Source: Actinomycetota bacterium | Lineage (GTDB): Bacteria > Actinomycetota > Humimicrobiia > Humimicrobiales > Humimicrobiaceae | Reading direction: 5' to 3' | DNA: 19,818 nucleotides | NCBI GenBank assembly: GCA_004376325.1 | Contig: SOKC01000023.1 | Span: 1 to 19,818 of the forward strand | Part shown: piece by piece, positions 1 to 8,808 of the stretch | Layout: the number at the start of each line of letters is the position of its first letter | Numbering within the stretch: the first letter of the stretch is position 1 | Made by a program: the position numbers and the translations under genes | Notes under the pieces: generated by a model | Seen by the model: the letters and a program-made list of their open reading frames with translations, nothing else | Told to the model about the DNA's origin: nothing | Databases searched by the model: none

Positions 1-21
1 TATATTTATATTTATAAAAAT

Positions 22-1050
22 TTATTTTTTTTCTTTTACACTATCTTTCTTTTCTTTTTTACCAGTATCCATATTGAGCACACTCTTAACTTTTTCTTCA
101 ATTTCTTCCATTGCCTTAGTATTTTGCATCAGAAACATTTTTGCATTTTCCCTGCCCTGTCCGATGCGTTCATCTTTATATGAGTACCATGATCCACTTT
201 TGTCTATAATTCCCATCTCAGTACCCACATCTAATATACTTCCTTCCCTGGATATTCCCCTTCCATACATTATGTCAAATTCAGCACTTTTAAAAGGAGG
301 CGCTACTTTATTTTTTACTACTCTTGCCCGTATCCTATTACCAACAGCATCTGTTCCACTCTTAATGCTGTCAATTCTTCTAATATCTATTCTCACCGAT
401 GCATAAAATTTTAAAGCTCTGCCCCCGGGCGTTACTTCCGGATTGCCAAATATAATTCCTATTTTCTCTCTAAGCTGGTTAATAAAAACTACTGAAGTTC
501 TAGTCTTACTTACCACCCCGCTTATTTTCCTTAAGGCTTGCGACATCAATCTTGCCTGAAGTCCCATATGAGAGTCCCCCATCTCGCCTTCTAACTCTGC
601 TTTTGGTACCAGAGCAGCAACTGAATCTATCACTATTACATCCAGAGCACCGCTTTTCAGTAGAATTTCACATATTTCCAGAGCCTGCTCACCATTATCT
701 GGTTGAGATAGTAAAAGCTCTTCAATATTAACTCCCACATTCCTGGCATAACCAGGATCTAATGCGTGCTCGGCATCTATAAAAGCTGCTACGCCCTCCT
801 CTTTTTGAGCATTCGCAATAATATGCAGCGCCAGGGTTGTTTTTCCTGAAGCTTCCGGTCCAAAGATTTCAGTAACTCTTCCCCTTGGAATTCCTCCTAT
901 TCCCAATGCTATATCAAGTTCCAAAGAATTGGTGGATATATACCCTATATCCAATATTGAACTTTTATCTCCTAATTTCATTATGGCGCCGCTTCCATAC
1001 TGCCTTTCAATTTGAGATACTGTATTCTCAATAATTTTCTCCCTATCCAT
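22..1050 (-). CDS. recA: RecA recombinase
   Basis: RecA is the ATP-dependent DNA strand-exchange protein of homologous recombination and the co-protease that triggers LexA cleavage. From the chosen start it is 342 residues, normal for the family. The Walker A loop GPEASGKT is at residues 64-71, after the usual N-terminal helix region; the family motifs ATP-site VIDSVAAL, the L2-loop region FINQLREKIG and PEVTPGGRALKFY all follow. I chose the ATG at 1050 because GGAGGG sits seven bases upstream; a further in-frame ATG at 1071 lies before that ribosome site and is unlikely. The last 13 residues are lysine-rich rather than the acidic tail typical of many RecA proteins. The gene is separated from thpR by 143 bases containing a promoter and a palindromic operator, so it is probably transcribed independently. 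No terminator is visible in the 21 bases after the stop. Confidence 0.98.
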   Translation of the reverse strand: MDREKIIENTVSQIERQYGSGAIMKLGDKSSILDIGYISTNSLELDIALGIGGIPRGRVTEIFGPEASGKTTLALHIIANAQKEEGVAAFIDAEHALDPGYARNVGVNIEELLLSQPDNGEQALEICEILLKSGALDVIVIDSVAALVPKAELEGEMGDSHMGLQARLMSQALRKISGVVSKTRTSVVFINQLREKIGIIFGNPEVTPGGRALKFYASVRIDIRRIDSIKSGTDAVGNRIRARVVKNKVAPPFKSAEFDIMYGRGISREGSILDVGTEMGIIDKSGSWYSYKDERIGQGRENAKMFLMQNTKAMEEIEEKVKSVLNMDTGKKEKKDSVKEKK

Positions 1051-1084
1051 ATTAAACCCTCCAATAAACAATGCTCATATAAAA

Positions 1085-1129
1085 ATTATATAATAAATAA
1101 ATATTATCTTATGTGCAATTGCGCATAAG
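1085..1129 (-). promoter_or_regulatory. recA promoter with palindromic operator
   Basis: A 22-base palindrome at 1108-1129 (core TTATGTGCAATTGCGCATAA on the + strand) pairs at 10 of 11 positions with no spacer; the only mismatch is 1114/1123. On the minus strand an exact TATAAT lies at 1085-1090, and its -35 position (about 1107-1114) falls inside one half of the palindrome. An alternative -10, GATAAT at 1103-1108, would put the palindrome between -35 and -10. Either way a protein bound there would block RNA polymerase. A start near 1078 would leave a leader of roughly 28 bases containing the recA ribosome site. A LexA-type SOS repressor is the obvious candidate by position. The sequence is neither the Bacillus-type GAAC-N4-GTTC box nor the E. 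coli CTG-N10-CAG box, so the regulator is inferred, not shown. Confidence 0.55.
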
Positions 1130-1193
1130 CCTATTTTAACATATTAAAAATATTTTTAAATAGTAAAATCACATTAAAAAAATATGTTTTTTT

Positions 1194-1772
1194 TTATTTT
1201 AGACTAAATTTACCAAGAATAGTATACTCAGCTCCTTGTGGTTTCAACCGACTTTCAAATAATGTAATTTCTAAACAATCCAACCAGTCAACTGAATCCA
1301 TTTCATGGTTATTTACTAGTTGTTCTATATCCTTTTTATTCTTTATTCTGGCAATAGTAATGTGGGGAAAAAATTTTCTTTTATCTTTTCTTATTTTAAC
1401 CTTGCTAAGATTATTTTCTAACTCATTATAAATTTCGGATATTTGCCTTCCTCCATTACCTATCTCCAAAAAAACAACTCTGGCATTATTCAGGCCTGGA
1501 AATGCATTTATTTTTCCATTAATTTCATACCTAAATCTTCTAAATGTGTCAGCTGTTTCCTTTATAGCTTTTCCTATTTTATTTATTTTACCTGTATTTA
1601 TATTCCCTAAAAATTTTAAAGTTATATGAATATTTGGAGCTGATACTACTTTTATGTGTTTTTCTCCTTTCAACAAAGCTGCTGTAAAATTATATATATC
1701 ATCCTTTATAAATTCCGGAATATCTATAGCTATAAATAATCTTTTTTCAAAATTATTTTTATCTTCTTCCAC
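1194..1772 (-). CDS. thpR: RNA 2',3'-cyclic phosphodiesterase (ThpR / 2'-5' RNA ligase family)
   Basis: This is a member of the 2H phosphoesterase family, which hydrolyses RNA 2',3'-cyclic phosphates and was first described as a tRNA-half 2'-5' ligase. Both signature HxT motifs are visible: HITLKF with His at residue 49 and HITIARI with His at residue 137 (192-residue form). The N-terminus RLFIAIDIPE is characteristic. No ATG is available. I chose the GTG at 1772 because AGGAAAG lies about nine bases upstream and it gives a normal family length; another in-frame GTG at 1802 would add ten residues but has no clear ribosome site. Either start lies inside the 3' end of cinA, overlapping by 14 or 44 bases in another frame, so translation is probably coupled to cinA. 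A place between cinA and recA is seen in several Terrabacteria genomes, as far as I recall. Confidence 0.93.
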   Translation of the reverse strand: MEEDKNNFEKRLFIAIDIPEFIKDDIYNFTAALLKGEKHIKVVSAPNIHITLKFLGNINTGKINKIGKAIKETADTFRRFRYEINGKINAFPGLNNARVVFLEIGNGGRQISEIYNELENNLSKVKIRKDKRKFFPHITIARIKNKKDIEQLVNNHEMDSVDWLDCLEITLFESRLKPQGAEYTILGKFSLK

Positions 1773-3066
1773 TAAATCTTTCTTTCCTATAATACTTCTC
1801 ACTTATCGCTGCTCTGAGCTCATTTAGTACAAATTGTGCAGCTCTGAATTTGACCTCACATCTATTACCCGGAAAATTTTTCTCAAATATCTTCTCATAT
1901 CCATCAGGTCCCAATATACAACAATACACCAGACCTACTCTTTTATACTCTGCCTCCGGCCCTGCAAATCCAGTCACGCTTAACGCGTAATCAGAATTAA
2001 AAATTTTCCTCACCTTTCTTGCCATACTCAGACATACTTCTCTGCTCACAGCTCCGTATTTATCCAGAATATTCTCATCTATATCAAGTAACTTAATTTT
2101 TGAATAATTCGAATAAGATACTATACCTCCCAGGAAAAACCTGGAACTTCCAGGTGTATCGGTAATAATACTGCTTATAAGGCCGCCGGTTACTGATTCA
2201 GCTATACTGATAGTTAACCTGCTGCCAATTTTTGCTATAGCTTCTTTTAAATTATCAGAAATTAAAGTATCATCCTTCCCATAAAAATAGTTTCCCAATT
2301 TAGTGGTAATTTTCTCTTCAATTCTTTTTAAATTCTTATTAGCTTTTGCGCTGTCCGGTGATTTTGCCACCAGTATTATTTTTGTTAAACCTGGATCAGC
2401 AGTAATCCCTATCTCAACATTAATCTTCTTCGCTTCACTGACAACCTCCTTAATCTTTTCTTCTATCTCTGTTTCACTGATATCAGTAGTTAGAAGAGTA
2501 GACTTTCTTATTTCAAACTTATCACCTCTTAAACTTTTATTTCTTTTTCTATCTTCTAAGAAAGGTATAACCTCATATTCAAACATACTTTTCATCTCTT
2601 TCGGAACCCCTGGAATACAGAATATTATCTGCCGGTTGTCTAATTCTATCCTGAATCCGGAAGCGCTTCCCAATCCTGGTTTAATTGGAAAAGAATTTTC
2701 GGGAATATAAGATTGGCGTAGCAACCTCTCAGTAATTTTTTTATCTCTTGATTTTCTAATAAATTTCAGACTGGTATTATCAAGGCTTCTGTCTCTTATT
2801 AGTTTTAAATTTAAAGTTGAAGCCACTGCACTTCTGGTAACATCGTCATCAGTAGGACCCAACCCTCCACTTATTATTATTAAATCGCTATATTTTAAAC
2901 TTTGTCTTAATACGTTAGATATTTCACTCAGGCTATCGCTAACAGTAAACATATATTTGCATTCTATACCCAGTTCAGTAATTCTTTCCGCTATATATTG
3001 GGAATTTTTATTCGGTATTAGTCCCAGATTTAGTTCAGTTCCTACGTTTATTATTGAACAATTCAT
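1759..3066 (-). CDS. cinA: CinA family protein (COG1058 domain plus PncC-like amidase domain)
   Basis: CinA proteins join an N-terminal molybdopterin-binding-like COG1058 domain (pyrophosphatase activity in characterised members) to a C-terminal PncC domain that deamidates nicotinamide mononucleotide in the NAD salvage cycle; the gene is classically competence/damage-inducible and linked to recA. The 435 residues are close to the family length. The N-terminal half carries VGTELNLG and GGLGPTDDDVTRS; the C-terminal half carries SIAESVTGGLISS, SRFFLGGIVSYSN and VTGFAGP. Two motif departures are visible: the usual AESCTGG is AESVTGG, and the glycine-rich stretch usually following GIAGP is replaced by EAEYKR before VGLVY. 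The ATG at 3066 gives the expected MxxSIINVGTEL-type start but lacks an obvious ribosome site; ftsK ends 21 bases upstream, so translation may be coupled. pgsA, often between ftsK and cinA, is not here. Confidence 0.95.
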   Translation of the reverse strand: MNCSIINVGTELNLGLIPNKNSQYIAERITELGIECKYMFTVSDSLSEISNVLRQSLKYSDLIIISGGLGPTDDDVTRSAVASTLNLKLIRDRSLDNTSLKFIRKSRDKKITERLLRQSYIPENSFPIKPGLGSASGFRIELDNRQIIFCIPGVPKEMKSMFEYEVIPFLEDRKRNKSLRGDKFEIRKSTLLTTDISETEIEEKIKEVVSEAKKINVEIGITADPGLTKIILVAKSPDSAKANKNLKRIEEKITTKLGNYFYGKDDTLISDNLKEAIAKIGSRLTISIAESVTGGLISSIITDTPGSSRFFLGGIVSYSNYSKIKLLDIDENILDKYGAVSREVCLSMARKVRKIFNSDYALSVTGFAGPEAEYKRVGLVYCCILGPDGYEKIFEKNFPGNRCEVKFRAAQFVLNELRAAISEKYYRKERFSGRR

Positions 3067-3087
3067 ATTTGAAACTTATTAAAATTT

Positions 3088-5367
3088 CTAATTTTCTTTT
3101 TCATCTAATAACTTGATTAAATCCACCTTTGAGATTAATACTTCTCTGGGCTTATTACCATCATAGGCGCTAACCAATTCTCTATCTTCCATTTGATCGA
3201 TAATTCTTGCAGCTCTTGAATAACCTATCTTTAGCCTTCTCTGTAATAATGAAGCTGATGCGTGCCCGAAATCTACAGCTACTCTTAAAGCCTCGTAGAA
3301 TAGATCATCTTCATCATGCATATTCTTTTTTTCATCGCTTATTCTTTTTGAAATTTCCAGGCTATACTCAGGTGTACTGATATTCCTTATATATCCGGTA
3401 ATCATCTCTATTTCCCTTGAAGTTACAAAAGCTCCTTGAATTCTTTCCGGTCTATTGGAATAGTAAGGTAAAAATAGCATATCTCCTTTTCCAACTAATT
3501 TTTCTGCCCCACCACAGTCCAGGATAACCCTGGAATCAACATTTGCTGTAACCATAAATGCTATTCTTGAAGGTATGTTTGCTTTGATCAACCCGGTTAT
3601 TATATTAACCGAAGGTCTCTGAGTAGATATTATTAAATGAATACCAACTGCTCTTCCCATTTGCGCAATCCTGCAAATGCTGTCTTCTACCTCCGATGCT
3701 GATAATATCATCAGGTCAGCCAATTCATCAACAAATACTAATATGTATGGCAAAGGTTTGAAATTCTCATACTTATTCTCATTCCTTTTTGCCTCAAAAT
3801 TGTACATTTCCAGGGATTTAAAATTTCTTTCAACCATTACTTTAAACCTTTTCTCCATCTCCCCTGCTACCCATGCTAGAGCTGAAGCAGCCCTCTTTGG
3901 ATTTATTACCACTGGTGATAAAAGGTGAGGTATTCCATTATAAATACTGAGCTCTACCATTTTTGGGTCGATCATGATAAATTTAACATCACTGGGTCTT
4001 ACCTTCATAAGAAGAGAAATTATAATGCTGTTAAGACATGAGCTTTTCCCTGAATTAGTAGCGCCGGCAATAAGAATATGCGGCATTTTAATTATGTCCA
4101 TATAAATAATGTTCCCTGAGAGATTCTTGCCTAAAGGAATATTTAATAAATTATCAGTTAAGTTCTTATCATCCTCAGAATAAATATCTCCCAGAGTAAC
4201 AATACTTCTAACAATATTGGGCACTTCAACACCAATAGCAGATTTCCCGGGTATAGGAGTATGAATTCTTAAATCTGGTGAACCAAGAGCAACACAAAAG
4301 TCATCTTCCAGACTAAGTAATCTTTGCACTTTTACTCCAGGTGAAAGTTTCATTTCATAAAGGGTTACAGTAGGGCCACTAACCACCCTGTCTATCCTGG
4401 CATCTAAATTAAAGTCACTGAACAGTCTATTTAAGATATGAACTCTTTCCTTTACCCCTTGCTTATATAATTTAGAAGGCAAATCTTTGGATTTCCTCAG
4501 TAAATTTATAGGAGGTAATCTATAATTGTTTTCCAGATCACTGCTTTTTACTGTTGGTATTTTTAATTGATCACTAGCAGCTTCAATTTCGCTAATTTCC
4601 TTTATATATTCATCCTGCATTTCAGCTTTTTCCTTAAATGCCCTGTATTCATTATTAATAGATTCAATTCTTTTTGAGTCAATTTTTTCATCACTGCCGT
4701 AAATTTCATTTTCATCCATTACCGGCTTTTTTAATTTTGTATATTGATCTGCGGTGCCTCTTCTTTTAAATAAATTAGCCACAGACTTAAAATTTATTTT
4801 TTTAAGTAAGTAGATTATCTTTTTACCAATATCTACAAGGGATATCTTTGTAATAATCAATATTGATATAACCAGTAAAAAACTCAGCACTACCACAGCT
4901 CCAGCGCTGCTAAAGAGCTTAGATAATCCATAAAAAATCCCGGCTCCTACCATCCCCCCTCTGGCTTTTACAAGAACTTCATCAAAAATATCCACGTAAT
5001 TAAAGTTGTTGCTTAGAATTCCCAGTATAGAGAAAAATAACAGAAAAAATCCCCACCCAAAACTGGAAGGTAGCAGGCGGACCCTCCTCAGGAAGAAGCT
5101 AAAACCCCAGATTAAAAGCATGAAAGGTACCAGAAACTTACCTGCTCCAAAAGCAAGAGATAAAAAATCATTCACATATATATTTATAAAACCATAATCC
5201 GAAAAGCCATATACACTAATAAATAGTAGTAATGAAACCATTATTATTAAAATACCATAAACTTCAGCTCTTCTTTTAACATATTTTTTTCTATTTCTAG
5301 AATTCCCTGAACTTAAACTGCTTTTAACTTTGGTTGTTTTTTTTCTTCTATAATTTCTTCTAACCAT
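3088..5367 (-). CDS. ftsK: FtsK/SpoIIIE family DNA translocase
   Basis: This is a membrane-anchored ATP-driven motor that pumps double-stranded DNA through the division septum or, in spore formers, into the forespore. At 759 residues it is the short SpoIIIE-like form rather than the roughly 1300-residue E. coli type. A basic N-terminus (1-34) precedes hydrophobic segments near 36-54, 72-93, 102-119 and 138-174, then a short charged linker to about 280. The motor domain has Walker A GATNSGKS at 435-442 and Walker B ILVFVDE at 542-548, followed by RMGRAVGIH-type and STQRPS motifs. The C-terminal winged-helix gamma domain, which reads KOPS/SRS-like polarity sequences, spans about 690-755 (LLQRRLKIGYSRAARIIDQME). 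It sits 23 bases after rnj and 21 bases before cinA, so it is within one operon. No strong ribosome site precedes the ATG. Confidence 0.97.
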   Translation of the reverse strand: MVRRNYRRKKTTKVKSSLSSGNSRNRKKYVKRRAEVYGILIIMVSLLLFISVYGFSDYGFINIYVNDFLSLAFGAGKFLVPFMLLIWGFSFFLRRVRLLPSSFGWGFFLLFFSILGILSNNFNYVDIFDEVLVKARGGMVGAGIFYGLSKLFSSAGAVVVLSFLLVISILIITKISLVDIGKKIIYLLKKINFKSVANLFKRRGTADQYTKLKKPVMDENEIYGSDEKIDSKRIESINNEYRAFKEKAEMQDEYIKEISEIEAASDQLKIPTVKSSDLENNYRLPPINLLRKSKDLPSKLYKQGVKERVHILNRLFSDFNLDARIDRVVSGPTVTLYEMKLSPGVKVQRLLSLEDDFCVALGSPDLRIHTPIPGKSAIGVEVPNIVRSIVTLGDIYSEDDKNLTDNLLNIPLGKNLSGNIIYMDIIKMPHILIAGATNSGKSSCLNSIIISLLMKVRPSDVKFIMIDPKMVELSIYNGIPHLLSPVVINPKRAASALAWVAGEMEKRFKVMVERNFKSLEMYNFEAKRNENKYENFKPLPYILVFVDELADLMILSASEVEDSICRIAQMGRAVGIHLIISTQRPSVNIITGLIKANIPSRIAFMVTANVDSRVILDCGGAEKLVGKGDMLFLPYYSNRPERIQGAFVTSREIEMITGYIRNISTPEYSLEISKRISDEKKNMHDEDDLFYEALRVAVDFGHASASLLQRRLKIGYSRAARIIDQMEDRELVSAYDGNKPREVLISKVDLIKLLDEKEN

Positions 5368-5390
5368 TTTTTTAAGGACTTATATTTTAA

Positions 5391-7064
5391 TTAATGCTTA
5401 TCAGGACTAATAACTTTAGTTATTATTATAGGTCTTATTCTTGCTTTTTTAAAAATAAATTTTTCTAACCTGTCATTAATAAAATCTTCAATCATCGTTT
5501 TATTCGCCATATTATTATTAAAGCACGTTTGTATGGAATTTTTTATAATTTTCTTTGAATCATCTAGAATTTCTGTCAAATTTTCAATATATATTATCCC
5601 CTTTAGAATAAAATCAGGTTCGCATAAAATTCTTCTCCTGACATAATCTATTCCAACTACTATAAATATAATTCCGTTTCTTGATAATATCTTTCTATCT
5701 CTAAGAACCATATCCTTTATATTCCCCATTCCAACTCCATCAATATAAATAGTCTGCGGATGTAAGTTGTTTGAAACTCTACATAAATTTGAATTCATTT
5801 TAATAATATCACCATCTTCAGCAATGATAATATTTTCCCCATCAATTCCCATTGATTCCGCTATTCGTGCATTCTGAACCTTATGTTTATCTTCTCCATG
5901 AATAGGGATAAAGTATTTAGGATTGGTTAAATTTATCATAATCTTTATCTCTTCCTGGGCAGCGTGCCCCGACACATGAACACCCGCTATAGACTCATAA
6001 AAGACATCTGCTCCCTGTTTTATAAGCCTGTTAATAGTATTGGATATAACTCTTTCGTTTCCCGGAATCGGAGAAGCTGAGATTATTACCATATCTCCTT
6101 TCATAATTCTGACTCTCTTATGTTCTCCTAAAGCCATGCGGTTAAGAGCTGAAAGTGGCTCTCCTTGACTGCCAGTCGAAAGTATTACTATTTTTTTTAT
6201 AGGAAACTGGTCAATTTTAGTTATTGGAACTATGGTATCTTCAGGAATTTTCAGGTATCCAAGTTTGGCAGAAATTTTAACAGTTTTCAGGATGGACATA
6301 CCGGAAATAGCAACTTTTTTCTCCAGTTTATTGGCCACATCCAGTACCTGTTGTATTCTATGTATATGTGATGAGAAAGTGGCTACAATAATTCTTTTTG
6401 AAGCTTTTTCAAATTTTTCAAGCAGCGTTTTACCCACATCCCTTTCCGGAAGAGTAAATCCTATTTCTTCGGCATTGGTACTATCACATAAAAGAGCCAG
6501 TACACCTTCCTGGCCAGCTCTGGCAATTTTTGAAAATTGAGTAACTTTATTATCAATAGGAACATGATCAAATTTAAAATCCCCGGTATGGACTACGGTT
6601 CCAATATCTGTTTTTATAATTAATCCTAAACCATCCGGTATACTGTGATTAACCCTGAAAAAATCTATATGAAATGGTCCAATATCCAGTGGTTTATCGG
6701 GATTAATCTCATTATATCTAATAGGAATTGCTTTTTGTGAGTTATCAAACTTTATTTTAGTCAAACCTATGGTAAGTTTAGTGGCAAAAACAGGAGCGTT
6801 AATTTCTTTAAACAGGAATGGTAGACCACCTATATGGTCTTCATGTCCGTGGGTAAGTATTATTGCTTTTACTTTATTTTTATTTTTCTTAACATACGAA
6901 AAGTCTGGTATTATAAAATCAATTCCCGGCATATCATCATCCGGAAACATTATCCCGCAATCAACAATTATAATCTGATTATCTTTTTCAAAGACCATCA
7001 TATTCTTGCCAATACCACCCAGGCCTCCCAGAGGTATTAATTTTAAACTAGTTCTTTTTGACAT
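5391..7064 (-). CDS. rnj: Ribonuclease J (metallo-beta-lactamase/beta-CASP RNase)
   Basis: RNase J combines 5'-to-3' exonuclease and endonuclease activity in mRNA decay and rRNA maturation in bacteria that usually lack RNase E. The 557 residues match the family. The zinc-binding HGHEDH motif is at residues 72-77, followed by VNHSIPDGLGL and HTGDFKFD, completing the metallo-beta-lactamase core. The beta-CASP insertion is recognisable from ATFSSHIHRIQQ, LSTGSQGEP and SGHA, and the C-terminal dimerisation/degradation domain follows. GGLGGIGKNM near the N-terminus is the usual opening. The gene lies 31 bases after dapA and 23 before ftsK; this dapA-rnj-ftsK order is common in Gram-positive-type genomes. 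Only one RNase J copy is in this window, so J1 versus J2 cannot be assigned. The ATG at 7064 has a weak ribosome site only; GAAGGTG lies over 20 bases upstream. Confidence 0.97.
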   Translation of the reverse strand: MSKRTSLKLIPLGGLGGIGKNMMVFEKDNQIIIVDCGIMFPDDDMPGIDFIIPDFSYVKKNKNKVKAIILTHGHEDHIGGLPFLFKEINAPVFATKLTIGLTKIKFDNSQKAIPIRYNEINPDKPLDIGPFHIDFFRVNHSIPDGLGLIIKTDIGTVVHTGDFKFDHVPIDNKVTQFSKIARAGQEGVLALLCDSTNAEEIGFTLPERDVGKTLLEKFEKASKRIIVATFSSHIHRIQQVLDVANKLEKKVAISGMSILKTVKISAKLGYLKIPEDTIVPITKIDQFPIKKIVILSTGSQGEPLSALNRMALGEHKRVRIMKGDMVIISASPIPGNERVISNTINRLIKQGADVFYESIAGVHVSGHAAQEEIKIMINLTNPKYFIPIHGEDKHKVQNARIAESMGIDGENIIIAEDGDIIKMNSNLCRVSNNLHPQTIYIDGVGMGNIKDMVLRDRKILSRNGIIFIVVGIDYVRRRILCEPDFILKGIIYIENLTEILDDSKKIIKNSIQTCFNNNMANKTMIEDFINDRLEKFIFKKARIRPIIITKVISPDKH

Positions 7065-7095
7065 AATTCTTTATTTGCAAAATTTCACCTTCTAA

Positions 7096-7983
7096 CTAAT
7101 TAATTATCTTATGTTTTTTTAAAATCTCCTTAAAAGCCATCAGCTCCTTATCTTCCATAGAGCACAATGGAAGCCTGCATGGGCCGACATTAATACCTTT
7201 TAGATTTAATGCCTCTTTAATAGGAACCGGATTTGTTGCTATAAAAATCCCATAAAATATATCCATCAAATCCCGGTGCAGTTTTGCTGCTTCTCTAAAA
7301 TCTCCTCTTTTAAAACTAGCTATCATCTCTTTTATCTCTTTGCCAACAATATGAGAAGCAACACTGATAACTCCGTACCCTCCCAGGGATAATATGGGTA
7401 ATGTATCACCATCATTGCCACTGTATACCAGGAAATCATCATCGGTATCCCTGATTATTTCTGAAATTTGCCTCATGTCACCGCTGGCTTCTTTAATTCC
7501 ACAAATATTATCAATTTTTGATAATTCCACACAGGTCTTCGAGCTTATGTTAGATGATGTTCTTGAAGGAACATTATATAGTATTATGGGAGTCTTAACC
7601 TCACTGGCAATTACTTCGAAATGTTTAAAAAGACCCCACTGTGAAGGCTTATTGTAATAAGGCGCAACAAGGAGCAGGCAGTCAATTCCTATACTCTCCG
7701 CTTCTTTTGATAATTCTATAGAATGCTTGGTATCATTAGAACCTGTACCTGCAATAATTTTAACCCTGTCCCCAAAATTATCCTTTGCAAATTTAAATAA
7801 TTTTATCTTCTCGTCATCATCCAGGGTTGGCGATTCTCCTGTAGAGCCGGATAGTAAAATTCCATCACTTTCTTCTCCATTAATCAAATAATTCAATAAT
7901 CTACCGCAAGAGTTGAGATCCAAACTACAGTTTTTATCAAATGGAGTTACCATTGCTGTAATTACCTCACCCATGTTTATCAT
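7096..7983 (-). CDS. dapA: 4-hydroxy-tetrahydrodipicolinate synthase
   Basis: DapA condenses pyruvate with aspartate semialdehyde, the first committed step of diaminopimelate and lysine synthesis, supplying peptidoglycan. The protein is 295 residues, typical for this TIM-barrel lyase. Visible active-site elements are GSTGES with Thr48, the tyrosine in LYNVPSR (Tyr135) with Arg140, and the Schiff-base lysine in GIKEASGD (Lys163). I start it at the ATG at 7983 because GGGAGGTG precedes it by about five bases; an in-frame ATG at 8010 would put the ribosome site inside the coding sequence. dapB ends 27 bases upstream. Together the two genes encode consecutive pathway steps. Confidence 0.97.
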   Translation of the reverse strand: MINMGEVITAMVTPFDKNCSLDLNSCGRLLNYLINGEESDGILLSGSTGESPTLDDDEKIKLFKFAKDNFGDRVKIIAGTGSNDTKHSIELSKEAESIGIDCLLLVAPYYNKPSQWGLFKHFEVIASEVKTPIILYNVPSRTSSNISSKTCVELSKIDNICGIKEASGDMRQISEIIRDTDDDFLVYSGNDGDTLPILSLGGYGVISVASHIVGKEIKEMIASFKRGDFREAAKLHRDLMDIFYGIFIATNPVPIKEALNLKGINVGPCRLPLCSMEDKELMAFKEILKKHKIIN

Positions 7984-8010
7984 AGACACCTCCCTCAAAT
8001 AATAATGCAA

Positions 8011-8808
8011 CTAAATGTTTATTAACTTATCCAATCCAAAAGTATAATTAGAAAGCTTATCCATACTTCTTATAGCAAGAATAACCCCGGGATAAAACGA
8101 CGATCTATCCAGACTATCATGTTTTATAGATAGAGTCTGACCTTTCATTCCAAAAATAACATTTTGATGCGCCAGCAGTCCCGGCAGTCTTACGCTATGT
8201 ATATGGACACCGCCTGTAAATCCGCCTCTGCAACCTTCTATGGTTTCGGTTTCACCTTCTTTTAACCTGGACTTGTTAAAATTATTACTTAGACTTATCT
8301 GTTCTGCTGTCAATATGGAAGTACCGGATGGAGCATCTTTCTTTTTGTCATGATGCAGTTCAATTATTTCACAATTATCAAAATATTTTGATATCATTTT
8401 TGAGATTTTAATCATAATTACAGCCCCAATCGAAAAATTTGGCGTGATAAGTGTTTTACTATTGGATTTTAACGCTTTATTTTCAATACTGTCTAAATCC
8501 TCTCTGCTCAAGCCAGTAGTACCTACAATTATATTTATATTATTGTCAATAGCCCAATTAATAGTTTTACTAGCTGCATTGGCGTTGGTGAAATCAATAA
8601 TAATATCCGGACTCAGTTCTTTAATGTCCTCATAAGAATTATAAATTTTATACCCTGTTTTTTTACCAACTAAAAATTCGCCTATATCAACACCCACATT
8701 CTGGATATCAAAACCTCCAACTAACTCTATTTCTTCTTCCTTTATCAACTCTCTGGAAATAGATGTCCCCATTTTTCCACAAATACCGAACATTACTATT
8801 TTTTTCAT
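8011..8808 (-). CDS. dapB: 4-hydroxy-tetrahydrodipicolinate reductase
   Basis: DapB reduces the DapA product to tetrahydrodipicolinate with NAD(P)H. The 265 residues match the family. The Rossmann motif GICGKMG is at residues 8-14; the catalytic/substrate signature ELHHDKKKDAPSGT spans 150-163, including the His and Lys expected for substrate reduction. The C-terminal half has HSVRLPGLLAHQ and IKHDSLDR, the version of the tetramer and substrate loop seen in Firmicutes- and Thermotoga-like enzymes. Its ATG overlaps the TGA of the upstream M16 peptidase as ATGA, implying translational coupling. Nothing unusual is seen in the coding sequence. Confidence 0.97.
   Translation of the reverse strand: MKKIVMFGICGKMGTSISRELIKEEEIELVGGFDIQNVGVDIGEFLVGKKTGYKIYNSYEDIKELSPDIIIDFTNANAASKTINWAIDNNINIIVGTTGLSREDLDSIENKALKSNSKTLITPNFSIGAVIMIKISKMISKYFDNCEIIELHHDKKKDAPSGTSILTAEQISLSNNFNKSRLKEGETETIEGCRGGFTGGVHIHSVRLPGLLAHQNVIFGMKGQTLSIKHDSLDRSSFYPGVILAIRSMDKLSNYTFGLDKLINI

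Noticed and set aside
1141..1192. Inverted repeat AACATATT/AATATGTT between thpR and recA, considered as a terminator
   Set aside because: The stem is only eight A/T-rich pairs with a long loop and no following U run; expected by chance in such AT-rich DNA.
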